Origin: Bryopsis sp. KO-2023
Taxonomy: Eukaryota; Chlorophyta; Ulvophyceae; Bryopsidales; Bryopsidaceae
Direction of reading: 5' to 3'
DNA: 64,000 nucleotides
NCBI GenBank assembly: GCA_030272585.1
Contig: BSYQ01000008.1
Coordinates: forward strand, 2,418,001 to 2,482,000
Part shown: in pieces, positions 44,401 through 55,705 of the stretch
Numbering within the stretch: position 1 is the first letter of the stretch
Layout: every line of letters begins with the position of its first letter
Translations under genes and position numbers: made by a program
The notes under the pieces: generated by a model
What the model saw: only the letters and a program-made list of their open reading frames with translations
What the model was told of the DNA's origin: nothing
Databases searched by the model: none

Positions 44401-47400
44401 AATTGAAGCACAATGGATATTTACAAGGGGATAAAAGTAAGAAGCAAGAAAAAAATTAAAATCTGGAGTTGGTGTCTAACCTTGAACGCAATCGCTCTGT
44501 CGATATTTTCATGGACAACCTTCAAGTATTTCGATAAAGCTTCTTTTCCCTCCTTCTCAGGGAGGCGAACCTCCACCTGGCACAATACAGATTTGATAAA
44601 TTCACTTCTTAAAATAACTTGTTTTTTGCTTATAGCGACCTTTCTTTTTTTAAAGGAGGTGGAGGAAATGCAATTTTTACATTTGGGAAACGAAATCCCA
44701 GGTTTGCTTCATATCATGTGCGGATGCTCTGCAGTCGTGTGTGCAAATGTTTTCCTTCTCACTCTTTTTTAATTGTCACACTTTTAAACCTGACTGGTGA
44801 TGGCACCGTGGAGCGTCTCGACGCATTTCCGAAGCTTCTTTTCTGCAGCTTCGATTTTTTGAAACTCTTTTTGCAGCAGGTGCGGATGGATTCGATTCTT
44901 CAGGCCACACTGGGTGGATTCCAAAAAAGATTCCAGTGCTGCTTCGATATCCGTCCCTTCTTTCTGGAAATCCTCTTCCTCGTTTTCATCCGAGTCGGAT
45001 TTGATCGTCCATGTCTTACCAAACTCACCTGCTGGTGCAACGACCTGAAAACCAAATCGAAAACACCAAAAATCGAAATGAAATGAAGCACTTGGTATGC
45101 CCTATCCCCCCGCTCGGAAAAAAATAAAAATAAACCGACCAGAAAATGAATAGTCGAAGAATGAAAAGAAAAATCGAATCAAAGAAATGTAATTTTTGAA
45201 ACAATTCTGCTCAGGAAAGCTTGCCAAAAAATAGAAAGTCCTTATATCAGAGCTCCACCACCAGTCAGAATACTGCAACCCTCCAGAAGGAAATGCTGAC
45301 CATTATAGCCTTCAGAAAAAGGCATGCAGATGCAGCTATAATTTGATTTTTTTTTTTTTTATAAATCTGATTAACTTGCCTTTGAAATGGCCTTGGTGAC
45401 GGTCGAACAAGCTTTCATGATGGAGTCTCTGTCGGCGGCCAGGGAAGAAGAAAACGAGGCCAATGGAACCAAATGCTCGTAAATGTTTTCGTAGCCATCG
45501 CCCAACATGATACGAACTCCTGAAATGCATATGCAACAGTGTGGGTTGTTCAAGCCTCCGAAACGAAAAATGTGTGTTGTTGGACTTCAGGTATGGTATA
45601 TTATGGAATGCAGTTTTTTTTTCAAGTTTTTTTTTATAGAAAGGTGGGTATGAATACTGTGGATAGCTTACTGACGAGCGTTAAAAAAAGGGGTACATTT
45701 GGAAAGAAAGAAGGAAAAAAAAAAAGCACAAAAAAAGGTCAAAGCGATATCTTTAAAAAAAACGACAGCAACACTGTCTCTCCCGTCTCACCCTTTTCCG
45801 GGAAAAAAAGGGGCCAAAGAACTCCGTGTTATTTTTATTTTTATTGATATCCAGAAATGGTGCCCAGTCGAACAAACAGGAACAGAAAGTGGGGCTGTTT
45901 GATTTACTGTTTATATTTTTGGATAAAGAAAAACAGATACCTGCACCAACCTGAAAGCAAGTCATGCAAATTTCGAAAAAAAGTGTCGCTTCCTTCTGAA
46001 CACTCGATGACCTGACAATTTCTTAAAATTAAAACTTGAACTCCCAGGGAGAAAAAAAACACGTGTTAATTTTTTTTGTTTTTGCAGAATATTCTTCGAG
46101 TGGGCGGTTTCTTTTCTTCCCACTGAAATTGCCCCTCCAAAAATTTACAGAATTTTTCAAACTCTTGAAACAAAACAAATATTAAAATGAGCTGCCCCCC
46201 CCCCCAAAAAAAAAAAGAAACCAAAAAAACTGTAGAAAACAAACCAAAAAATGCAGTGGTTCTTAGAGTTGACCCACACTGATTGCGAATAGAACAGCGA
46301 AAATATGAAAAAACTCATGGGGAACAAAAAAAAAATTGTTTGTAAGGAATGCATTACGAAACAAATGCTGAATGTAGAAGCAGAAACCGACGAGAGATGC
46401 TACAGCTATATCCAATAATTATTTGATTCCCCCCCCCCAAAAAAAAACAGGTGGTTGAGAAAAAAATAGAGATATTTACTCTGGCGATCTTGCGAGGATG
46501 CATGTCAGCCCTGAATTTCGGAAGAGGCTGCATGGTTTCCATGAAGGCCCTTGTGGAGTTGTGAATATGAAAAACTATTTCTGGAGGGGGAGGTGTGGTC
46601 AGAATGTCTGTCAACCAATTTCGAGCAAGTCGAGGGGTCCTGAGAGGAAAAAAAAACACAGAGAATCACAAGTGAATATATCTATTTTTAGAAATAAAAA
46701 TCGGGTCGACAAAAAAATGAGTGATATTATGCGGAGCCTCGAGGCAATATTCTGAATGAGACAAAAAAAAGCAAAAAAACAAAAATCTTCTTTCGGTACT
46801 CAGAGGAAAAATACAAATTTGTAAGGGGGGGGGGGGATCCTCACGAAAAGAAACGAAAAAACAAAAAAAAAAGTTTCTGAGAAGTAAATAGCCTTTTCGA
46901 CATTCCTCGAAAACAAAAAAAAAGATTCCTGAACACTTTCTGCGAACAGTAGTGGTGAAATACCCTATCAGTTTAATTTTTTTTTTGATCAAACCTTTCC
47001 GGAACCAGACTCTCCACGAGGGGGCATGATCCAAAAGCTGACGCCAGCCCTATTGCTTGCATCGTTGTGAATGGCGGCGGCGATTGTTGAATTCCAGAAG
47101 GGTCATTCGACCGAAGCTTCACTTTGGCCTTCGGATAATCCCAACCCAAATGCCTGACCAGCTGCTGATTGAAACCCTGTTTGAGGGGAAATGTTCACAC
47201 AAACTGCTCAGAAATATATCTTAAAAACTTGCTGATGTCAGCTACGGACGATTCAAAAAAAAAAAAAAAAACAGGTAGCCACCCGTCCCTGAGTAAATTT
47301 GAAACCTGGCACTACCAAAACGATTTTTTTTTAATGCATCCAGTCAGAAATCAAAATCGACCGGCATCTCGACGACCGCGTGTCCAGGAATTATTTTTTT

Positions 47401-50222
47401 CATTTTTTTCAAACCCATGTAACCAGTCCACTTTGGAAATGAGTGATATGGCCCCCCACAGACAAAAATATACACAGACAAATATATATATATCTATATA
47501 TAAACATTACCTGTGCAGGGTCTTCAGACCGATACACTCGAACATCTCCCAAAATGGAGGGTGCGATTTTTCTGATTTTTGCCTTCCAGTCATCCAAGGC
47601 CACATTGCCATGTGCTGATTCGTGCAAAAACAAAGGAGGGCACACCCCGCAGCGATACAATTGAGACCACACGGCTTCCTCCGTCAAATTTTCTGACACA
47701 TATATAGCATCGGGTTCTGTCTGCATCATAATATTGTAATTCCAGTTTAAAAAGGAAAAAAAAATACAGTATAAAAAAAAACCTGGGATCCCCAAAAAAG
47801 ACATCTCTTAGAAAACTAGGGATGGGGAGAGAGAAAAAAATATATTACTGACCGTGTCTGCGTTGAAAACAATTCCATTACATTTCAAAAACGAATGTCA
47901 GAATCCTCCCCCCCTTTTTTCCAAAAACAATAACAAAAAAAAGAACCCAACATGGATATTACCTTTTGAAAAACATGAAGCCCCTCGAAAACAGAATAAG
48001 AATTAAAAAAATAAATCAAATTATATTAAACTATGCACCTGGTATTCCATCGTTGTGAAACCTGAAGAAGTCCAGCTGACCGCAACCAGCGGCCGTCTTT
48101 CGGCAGAAAAATCGATGTCCAAGCCCTCATCCACCAGCCCATACATATAGTTTGGATTTTGGGGGGTAACAATCTTGAACAAGAAAGCCACATCTCTCAG
48201 AAAACAAAATCAAAAATATTATGTTTTTGTACAGACATCCTCTTTCAGCAAAGGTTGCTGGACAATTGATTTCATTATGACTCAACTTAATTAACTGAAA
48301 GACGGTGCCCACTGTATATTGTCTGACATCAATTTATTAGCAGAATTCAAATAATTCATAGATTCAAGTGTGCTTGCTTTTTTCCCCCCCTTGTATTTTT
48401 GCAATTGAGCGATCGAAAGGAATGTCGGAAGATAAATTTACAACGAAAGGCAAAAACAGACGTACAAGTATAGTTTAACAAAAAGATGTATTCATTCTGT
48501 TTTTTTTTCCAATTTTTTTTTGGTTTTTTTGGAGGGTTTTAATGGAGGTTGGGCTTCAAGTGCACCTGACTGATAAACCTTTGCTTTTTTGCCTTGGTGT
48601 TTTTGTAGCTGGACCTGGGTTGATTGACTTCTTCGCAGACCACCACGGATAAATGATTGTCTGTCAAAGTCTTCAGATTTCTACGGATCGTGGTGACTTG
48701 GCATCCAGCCTAGGGGGGAAAATTTTGAAAAAAAACGGACAAATTAACAAATACAGCAGAAAATTAAAAAAAATCGTTTCGGGAAAGAGGAAGCAAATTT
48801 CATTGCTTCCTCTGTGCAATGAAACAGAGAAAAGAGGAAAAAGGGGGGATGCTTACTAACATGAAATGAATTCCTTTTTTCTTCTAAGTTCGAATCGTGA
48901 ATTCCACCCCACTCCCAGGAAACAGGCCCAAAAAAAAAAAAAAGATGACAGCGTCGACCAACATTTTTCAAGTAAAATATCTAGCTCCCATCTTCAAATA
49001 AGAAAAAATCTAAATACTTTCAAAATTTTGTCCGGGACGAAAAAAACAAAACAGACAAACGACCCTACCACACAGCACCAAGCCGATTCATGCATATCAA
49101 CTTTGATAAAGACATTTTTATTTTATTTCATTTTATATTTATCTATCTATTTTATTTTATTTTATTTTATTTTATTTTATTTTATTTTTGTTTCATTTTA
49201 TACTTATTTGTCTATTTATTTTTTATTTTATTTAGTTTATTTTTTTTGGGGGGGGTGGGGGGTGATCCCAAAACACTTATGTGACCTTACTCTGGGCACC
49301 CCTGCGCCTACTCCCATCGGGTTCAAGCCCTCCAGTTCAACGAGCATGATGGCATCGAACCCGACCGCCTCGTAGAAAGTGCCAACTTTGACCAGCACGA
49401 TATGGCGAGGGTAGCGAGACTTGACTGCCTGGAACGTTTTGTATGCTGTGGGCTCCTTCCTGGGAGCCCAGCGTCTCCAATCCCCTGAAGAATTAAAAAA
49501 AAAAAAGTAAATTGATGTTGGTATTTATATTTTCAGATGAAGAAAAAAAGTGAAAAAAAAAAAAGTGGGATAGACAGTGAGAAAACAGTTTAAAAAAAAA
49601 TAAAAATCAGGGAAAAAAATGGAATAGTGGTCGATAACACTGTGGCAAAAAACTGTTCGGGAAAAATATGAAAGGGATTGCAAGCCATTTAAATGAAAAA
49701 CAAAACATATAAATAAGAAATAAATGCATGGTTGATGGGGAATTTTTTTTTTATCGATTTTGGAATCCAAGATTCAAATATTCCAGAAATGTCAGAAACA
49801 AAGGATTCAGAAATTGATGCTGTAATAACAGAAAAGAAAACCAGGGAGAAATATTCAGTTTTTAATCCATGATAATTTCAAAGGTTGTTTTTTTGCGACT
49901 CCATTTTCACCATACCAACTCCCAAAACGCAGGTGGTGTCGAGATAAGCAGACAAGGCTTTCGCCCGCGAGTCTTTCAAATTGTTCATCACTTCTATCCA
50001 GTAGTTTTCATCTTCCTTGGTGTTGGCATAAATCGCGTTGTCCGGCGCCTCGACAATCATATCCCTCCCTGCCCGAGCCACGTTGGCCAGCCGCGGAGAA
50101 AAAGATCCGAAACTTCTCTTGCGATGCGCGTCCCCCGAGGGAGGACCCCATCTTTTCAACCTCCGCAAACTGGGGCGTGCCACGAATGAGTTCAGAAGGA
50201 AGCACACGCCCCTGGCAGCCAT
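41461..50222 (-). CDS. MSH1: MSH1-like organellar MutS, 16 exons, no C-terminal nuclease
   Basis: Exons: 50222-49916, 49484-49291, 48709-48566, 48173-48039, 47720-47511, 47176-46995, 46639-46480, 45950-45941, 45519-45380, 45044-44790, 44576-44481, 44023-43893, 43389-43210, 42840-42707, 42422-41976 and 41591-41461. The 2856 nt encode 951 aa. A basic N-terminus (MAARGVCFLLNSFVARPSLR) looks like an organelle targeting peptide. Mismatch domain I has F139-Y140-E141 (KVGTFYEAVGFDA). The ATPase has Walker A GCNMGGKST (755-763; Cys where Pro is usual), Walker B D834-E835 and H868 in ATHLHHL. It ends SSGFHVACDRGVPKRLVQRA plus about 25 residues. Plant MSH1 adds a GIY-YIG nuclease after this point and MutS7 an HNH; neither is here. 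Expected role: mitochondrial or plastid DNA recombination surveillance. Intron 9 uses a GC donor. The start lies 211 bp from divergent eIF3h. Confidence 0.93.
45941..45950 (-). other. MSH1: 10-nt microexon of MSH1
   Basis: On the minus strand CTTGCTTTCAG/GTTGGTGCAG/GTATCT gives a 10-nt exon. Exon 7 ends in phase 0 (KIAR) and exon 9 needs phase 1 (GA GTT CGT ATC); only an insert of length 1 mod 3 restores frame. The microexon does so, giving V-G-A-G between R and V. Confidence 0.75.
49150..49189. repeat. (TTTTA)n microsatellite in MSH1 intron 2
   Basis: About eight TTTTA units lie inside the intron between MSH1 exons 2 and 3, continuous with further T/A-rich sequence. Confidence 0.9.
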
Positions 50223-50433
50223 CTGACGGTTTTGGGGTGAAGCGCAGCCCCCCGCTCTTGACGTCTTTTGGATCGTATCTATGTCAGACAGAATATCAGC
50301 TGCGCGCAACAAATCCAATTTTCCGAAGATTTATTTATGTGTCGTTGATTCACTCTTTCTCTCTTTTTTTTGGTTTGGTTTTTGGGAGGGAAAAAGAAAA
50401 CACTCACGGATTTTGGAGCGAGCGTAAGCAATC
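50223..50433. promoter_or_regulatory. Bidirectional promoter interval, MSH1 and eIF3h
   Basis: The MSH1 start codon (minus, 50222) and the eIF3h start codon (plus, 50434) are separated by 211 bp that must hold both 5' UTRs and promoters. No TATA box is evident. A T-rich tract lies at 50360-50385. Confidence 0.6.
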
Positions 50434-53249
50434 ATGTCTGAAGAAGCAGCCCCAGCCCCCGCTGCCTCCGCGGCGCGACCGCCAGTGATGAATTTTGCCG
50501 CGGCGGCCAAACGGGAAACCCGCGAAAAAGAGCTCAAAGGCGTGAAGCTAACGGGATTGGTTCTCTTGAAAATTGTGAAACATTGTAACAGCTCCCTCCC
50601 AAACTTGGTGACGGGGCAGTTGTTAGGTCTGGACGTGGGCACCACGCTGGAGGTCACCGATTGCTTTCCATTCCCGGTGGGTTCTCCTGTTGAGTTTTTA
50701 TTAATTTTTCCCATCTTTTTTAAAGGTTTGAGCTATATTCCACTGTGAAAAAAAGCATTACTTCCTGTGGAGATAGGAAAGAGGAGGCGTTAAATTGTCA
50801 ATTGATAAAATAAGTTCCTAGTGAATCAGAATTGATTAAATGTGGGGGGTCTGGATGGTCAGGGAAAAGGAGGTGAGTGTGGATAGGCGTGAGTTTTTGT
50901 TTTTGAGTAGAAAACATTGAAGGGTGGGGGCAAAAAGAAGAAGGAAATGCTGATTTTTGATGTTAATAGCCCCATTGCTGAAATACCACCCGGTGTGCAA
51001 ATCAGATTGTCAATCAAGAGCTCAGGACCCACGGAAAGGTTGGGATTGAAAAAAAAAAAATGAAAACAAAGCAGGAAGTAATTAGAAAGAAAGAAAGAAA
51101 AAAAAAGAGTCAAAAATGGATGAGACAAATTTCAAAATTATGAAACAATGGTTCTCTTGTCTTTTTTTTCCTTGAAAAAAAATTCCCTTTACCTATTGTT
51201 GCTTCTTTTTTGAATTTCTTGAGATGGGATGGGGAAAATGTGTGAATAGTGAAGAAAGTGGAATATTATGGAGTCCATTATTAGTCATATTGGTTATTTT
51301 GTGTGGATTTCGTTTCCTTCAGAGTTATGCCCAAAAAAAATTAAATTAAATATAATATAATAACATTAAGCCAATGACTCCCAGACTACACAGGTATATA
51401 CTGAGCGGAAATATTGTTCGAGTGGAACCTTAGGCATCAGCACTTTTCCATGAGGTTGGCACCTAGATATGGATATATGATAAGGAAAAATAAGAGTGAA
51501 ATGTAAAAAAAAAATCTGTTTCTTACATTTTTATATGTGAATTCTCACTGAAGTTCGAATCCTTTTTTTTTTAATGGTGTAGCATGCCCCGGTGGTGGAG
51601 GAGGACCCTGCCCCTGAATCAGCAAACTATCAATTGGAAATGATGCGCTGTCTGAGGGAAGTCAATGTCGATAACAACACAGTCGGTTGGTAAGTCCTGT
51701 CTTTCATCCATCAGCAAATCTGCTAGAAAACCTTTTTTTTTTTTGCTGCAGTCCATGTGTGCGCTCCCTGATAGAAAAATCGATCCTGGAAAGTGCTTTG
51801 AAAAAATAATAATACTTTTTTTTTTAAGGAGTCCAAAGTGTGGCCATTCTTTCGTGTGCGTGTTTTATGAGCTGACTCAGCATTCAAGTGTTACACCGGC
51901 CCAGAATTTCTATATATATTTAATGTATATATTTCTGCTCATAGGAAAAGCAAAAAAGCAAGGAAAAGAAAGACATAACTTGACAAGAGAAAGTAACCCA
52001 CGCACTCAGGCAGCGGGTCAATATTTCACTTTCCACCTCAATCTCTCTTGTTTTTTGGGATTTTTTTTCGGGGGGAGGGGGAGGGGGAATCTTCTGATCC
52101 ATTTCTTACAATACAGGTATCAGTCGACAAATTTCGGTGCTTTCGAAACCGTGGAGCTCCTGGACACTTTCATCAACTACTATGAATCCATCCCTAGATG
52201 TGTGTGCATCGTTTACGACCCCAAGAAATCTGCCCATGGAAACATAGCCCTCAAAGCGATCAAACTTCGGGAATCTTTCATCCAAATCTACAAAGCCGAC
52301 GGGGCCCCCAGCGCGGAATCCCTGCAAGCGCAGGGTCTGACATGGAGGAATATTTTCCAAGAGGTGCCGATCACCATTCAGAACTCGAGTTTGGTGAGTG
52401 CTTTGATGGTGCAGCTGGACAGAGACAACAAAATGAGGGTGGATGATTTGGAGAGGATGTCTTTGGATACCACCGCGTATCTGGAAAAGAATTTGACTTG
52501 CCTCGGGGACTGCGTGGATGACCTTGTGCAGGAGCAGAGAAAGGCAAGTCTGATGAACTGAGCTCCATCCATCCATCCATTATTATTATTTTTTCTGGTT
52601 GAATTTTTTTCTGGACTTTCACACCATGTGTAGAGTGTACTGGTATTTTTCTGTTCCTCATGCAATTTTTTCCTTTTTTAACTATTATTTTCGTTTTTTT
52701 TTTTTTTGCGGGGGGAGATGGAGGGGTGCCGAAAATGAGTCTTTGTTTGTTTTCTACGCTAAATCTTTGCAGCATTTGATTCTGAGGTTTCATTTTTCTT
52801 CTCATGAGTTCAGTTTTTTTTTTTCTCGACCAAAAAATGTTCTAAAATCCACCTCCAGCTTTTTCCCCCACGTCCTGATGGATGCCTTCAATTTCCATTC
52901 TGACAATACGCTACCACCCCCTCACCCCTTCATAACATTTTCTGCTTTTTTTTTTTGCTCTTGATTCCAGATGTCGACATACCACAGAAACGTGGTAAAA
53001 CAACAGCAGCAATTTCAACAATGGCTGCAAGGTCGCAGACAGGAGAACGCCAGGAGGGCTGCAGCTGGGGAGGATTTGCTGCCAGAGGAAGACCCTGTCC
53101 AATTCAAACCCGTGCCGGAGCCCAGTCGGATCGATGCATCCTTAGTCACCCATCAAATGAACAATTACTGCGAACAGGTTTCTTCGTTCGCCAACGGAGC
53201 TTTAGAGAAATTGTACCTCTCGGAAGGCTTCCAGAAAACAAAGGGGTAG
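50434..53249 (+). CDS. EIF3H: Translation initiation factor eIF3 subunit h
   Basis: Exons 50434-50676, 51583-51689, 52117-52543 and 52971-53249 join in frame to 351 aa. The MPN domain (about 35-190) starts [15 protein letters not shown] with [21 protein letters not shown] and continues [20 protein letters not shown]. It lacks the JAMM metal-binding His residues, as expected for eIF3h. The C-terminal half is helical, with [15 protein letters not shown], a conserved LPEEDP and NYCEQVSS. eIF3h is a core eIF3 subunit acting in scanning, reinitiation and cap-dependent initiation in the cytosol. The length fits plant and animal eIF3h (roughly 340-350 aa). The third intron uses a GC donor (AAG/GCAAGT). 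It shares a promoter interval with MSH1. Confidence 0.95.
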
Positions 53250-54367
53250 AGCAAAGGAGTTGGGGGGAAGAGATTGATTCGTTAATTGTGGAGGAGATTG
53301 GTGATGGTTTTCTCGTTTTTCTTTCGGGGTGGGGGGTGGGGTAGGAGGCAGGGGTTGTGTGAGGGGGGGGACCCCTTGGTTCGGCGTTTTTAAAAGTAGG
53401 AGAGAGAACAGGGGGTCTGGCTTCCTGGGTCGATTCGATGTCCTTTTTTTTCCGTTAGGTTGAGCCGTCGTCCAAAAATTGCTGCTAAGGAAATATGCAT
53501 CCCACTGTATTGAGACGGTGTCGGAAGAACACCATCTGCCAACACCGATGAAACTCCTGGAAACACCACCAGGTTTCTGGGGGTTCTTCTCACCTGGAAA
53601 TTTGAATCTGTATTGAAAGGAAAGATGACCCAATCGCCTCGTAGCCCCACTCATGTGGACATGTGAATCATTACAAAAACAGCAAGACATATACATACAT
53701 ACCCAAAACACCGGAAACCAGAAACCAGAATTGTGCCTGAAGACAGAGGAAGTGATATCCTGTTTGGCTCCTGCACATTCGCTTTTGAGCAATCTGTTCA
53801 AAGAGGCCTCTACATCCTTGACGACTGATCTCACCAGCTTTAGTTTGGCTATATTTTTTTTTGAGATTACTGAAAATTAACACATGGTTCTGTCACTCAT
53901 TTCCAGCATCCAGCACTGCCGAGTGACTGACTGGGAGCAACCGACTCCAATGTGTTACAATCGGATCACCATGATTTGGGTGGGAGACAAAGAAACTTTG
54001 CTAGACGCTGAAGAGGAGACGGGTGGAGTTTGCTGGTATACTGATATATATCTCCTACACAATGTAAATGATGTTTGTTTGTTTGTTTGCTGATATACCA
54101 TCAGCTTTGCATTAATGCTGATATACTGGCTCCTTCAACGTGTACAAAAAAGTTTACTTGAAAAAAAAATGGCAAAAATTCACACAAAAAAGGTTTGCGA
54201 ATGCGGTTTCGTTCCACGCAATCCAAGCAGTTGCTTTTTTCCCCCTTCTTCACTGGATTGATTCTTGTATTTCGTGCCCTCCATTTTCCACCGTCTTCCT
54301 TTTTTTATTTAATTTCAGTTTCCTTGTTTTTTTCTTTCTTTTGTTCCGCAAACTGGTGGTTTTCTTC
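53250..54367. other. Intergenic downstream of eIF3h
   Basis: No gene is supported. Contents: the 3' UTR of eIF3h, G/T-rich DNA, and the dispersed repeat end with (TTTG)n tail at 54045-54090. Confidence 0.5.
54045..54090 (+). repeat. Dispersed repeat end with (TTTG)n tail
   Basis: ATATCTCCTACACAATGTAA is followed by ATGATG and four TTTG units. It matches the minus-strand copy at 19291-19340. Read in one frame the end is I-S-P-T-Q-C-K-stop, as if it were the end of a retrotransposon ORF. Confidence 0.7.
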
Positions 54368-54613
54368 CTAGTCTTTTGGATCGCACACGCCTTCGCCAGT
54401 GATTGCAAAAGTGGCCTCTCTTTCTGGCAGACATGGCGAACCGACGATTTTCACGATTCGATTTTCGCCTTGGCCATTTTTCAGCCAGAGTCTTGTGGTG
54501 GATGCATGTGCCATGATGTTACCTCCTACCGACATCAAGCTCGGTCCAGCAAACATGCCGGCTGCATCCAAACTCGCAGCAATCACCTGACCCCACACCA
54601 ACACAACCATCGA
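54368..54613 (-). pseudogene. RAD51: RAD51/DMC1 recombinase C-terminal fragment
   Basis: The minus strand encodes about 80 residues typical of the RAD51 C-terminus: GMFAGPSLMSVGGNIMAHAS, TTRLWLKNGQGENRIVKI, SPCLPEREATFAI, and GVCDPKD before a stop at 54368-54370. FAGP..GGNIMAH is closest in style to plant RAD51. The upstream part stops matching at about 54613, where an in-frame stop occurs. The invariant TNQV segment reads VWGQV. No ATPase core (Walker A/B) was found upstream on either strand. It is therefore a decayed or truncated copy. Alternatively, it is the last exon of a diverged gene whose other exons I could not find. Confidence 0.75.
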
Positions 54614-55255
54614 TGCAGCCGTTCCAGCTCAATATAATATGCATTTTTTTCGAGTCGTCCCAAAGAAAAAAGAAGGAGAAACGGAAGCTTGAAAGGAAAA
54701 ACATGTTATATTTCCGACTGCAAATTCACTAATGGAGATTATGCACAGTTTCTGTAAAACAGATAAAGTTTCAAATATTTTTGGCTACAATCCAGCAACA
54801 CTAACGATACCAGAAGGTAAAACAAAATGCCACCCTGTTAGGAATCTGTTGAATTCATTTTTATTTTTTTTACATTGTAAAAAAGTACGACCCCTGTTCC
54901 AACCCAAGCCAAATCAAATCAAATCATGATTACACACGAAGAACCCAAGCCAAAAGAAGCACCTCCCAAAGCAGAGAAGAGGGGGCGGTCGTACATGACG
55001 TGTGTAGATTCCACGCTAAGTACGGCTGCCCTCTTTTGGTGAAGAAAGCATCGTTGGATTCGCACAGGGTATTTTCTCTGGCCCCTGCAAGGAATATTGG
55101 AATATTGGAATCTCTCGAAGAGACAGGCAGATGGACGCTCAAACGCGCAGCAAGAAAGAGGAGCCCCCTCCTAAATCGCCCCCTGTTCCGACGCTGGAGT
55201 GAGAATCAATCAAGATCTCGAAATCCGTTGAGAAAAAACAACACACAACACGTGC
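54614..55255. other. Intergenic, arsC 5' flank
   Basis: No gene is seen. CpG content and GC rise towards arsC from about 54950. Confidence 0.45.
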
Positions 55256-55705
55256 ATGATGGCGAGCGACGGAAAGAAGCCAGGTCTTTTGTTCCTCTGC
55301 ACCGGCAACTCGTGCCGGAGTCAGATGGGGGAGGGCTTCGCCAGGAAAAAGCTGGGCGACGCCGTGGATGTGTACTCTGCGGGCGTGATCGCCAAGGGCG
55401 TCAACCCGTTCGCTGCGAAAGTGATGGCGGAGAAAGGAATAGATCTCAGCACGCACAAGTCCCAGGTGGTCGGCGAGTTTCTGGACAAAAACGTCACGGT
55501 CGTACTGACGGTGTGTGGGCACGCACACGAAACCTGCCCGGCGTTCCCCAAAGAGGCGAAAATCATACACCACGCGTTCGACGACCCACCCCATCTCGCC
55601 GAGGGCTTGAGCGAGGAGGAGGCTCTGCCCATCTACCGGCGGGTCAGGGACGAGATCCAGGAATACGTGGACACTGTCGTACCCACGTTCTTCGAGAAAC
55701 AGTGA
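55256..55705 (+). CDS. arsC: Thioredoxin-coupled arsenate reductase, bacterial type
   Basis: Intronless, 149 aa. This is the low-molecular-weight phosphatase-fold ArsC that reduces arsenate to arsenite using a Cys relay and thioredoxin. Catalytic loop C15-T-G-N-S-C20-R21-S; redox pair C87 and C94 (TVCGHAHETCPAFP); general acid D110 in DDPP. The positions equal those of the Bacillus/Staphylococcus family (Cys10, 82, 89 and Asp105) plus five. There is no targeting peptide, so it is probably cytosolic. GC-rich, CpG-rich codons and the absence of introns, in a window where most genes are split, suggest gain from bacteria. The ATG at 55256 is followed directly by a second ATG; either could start. 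Product arsenite would need an exporter, which is not in the window. Confidence 0.93.
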   Translation: MMASDGKKPGLLFLCTGNSCRSQMGEGFARKKLGDAVDVYSAGVIAKGVNPFAAKVMAEKGIDLSTHKSQVVGEFLDKNVTVVLTVCGHAHETCPAFPKEAKIIHHAFDDPPHLAEGLSEEEALPIYRRVRDEIQEYVDTVVPTFFEKQ

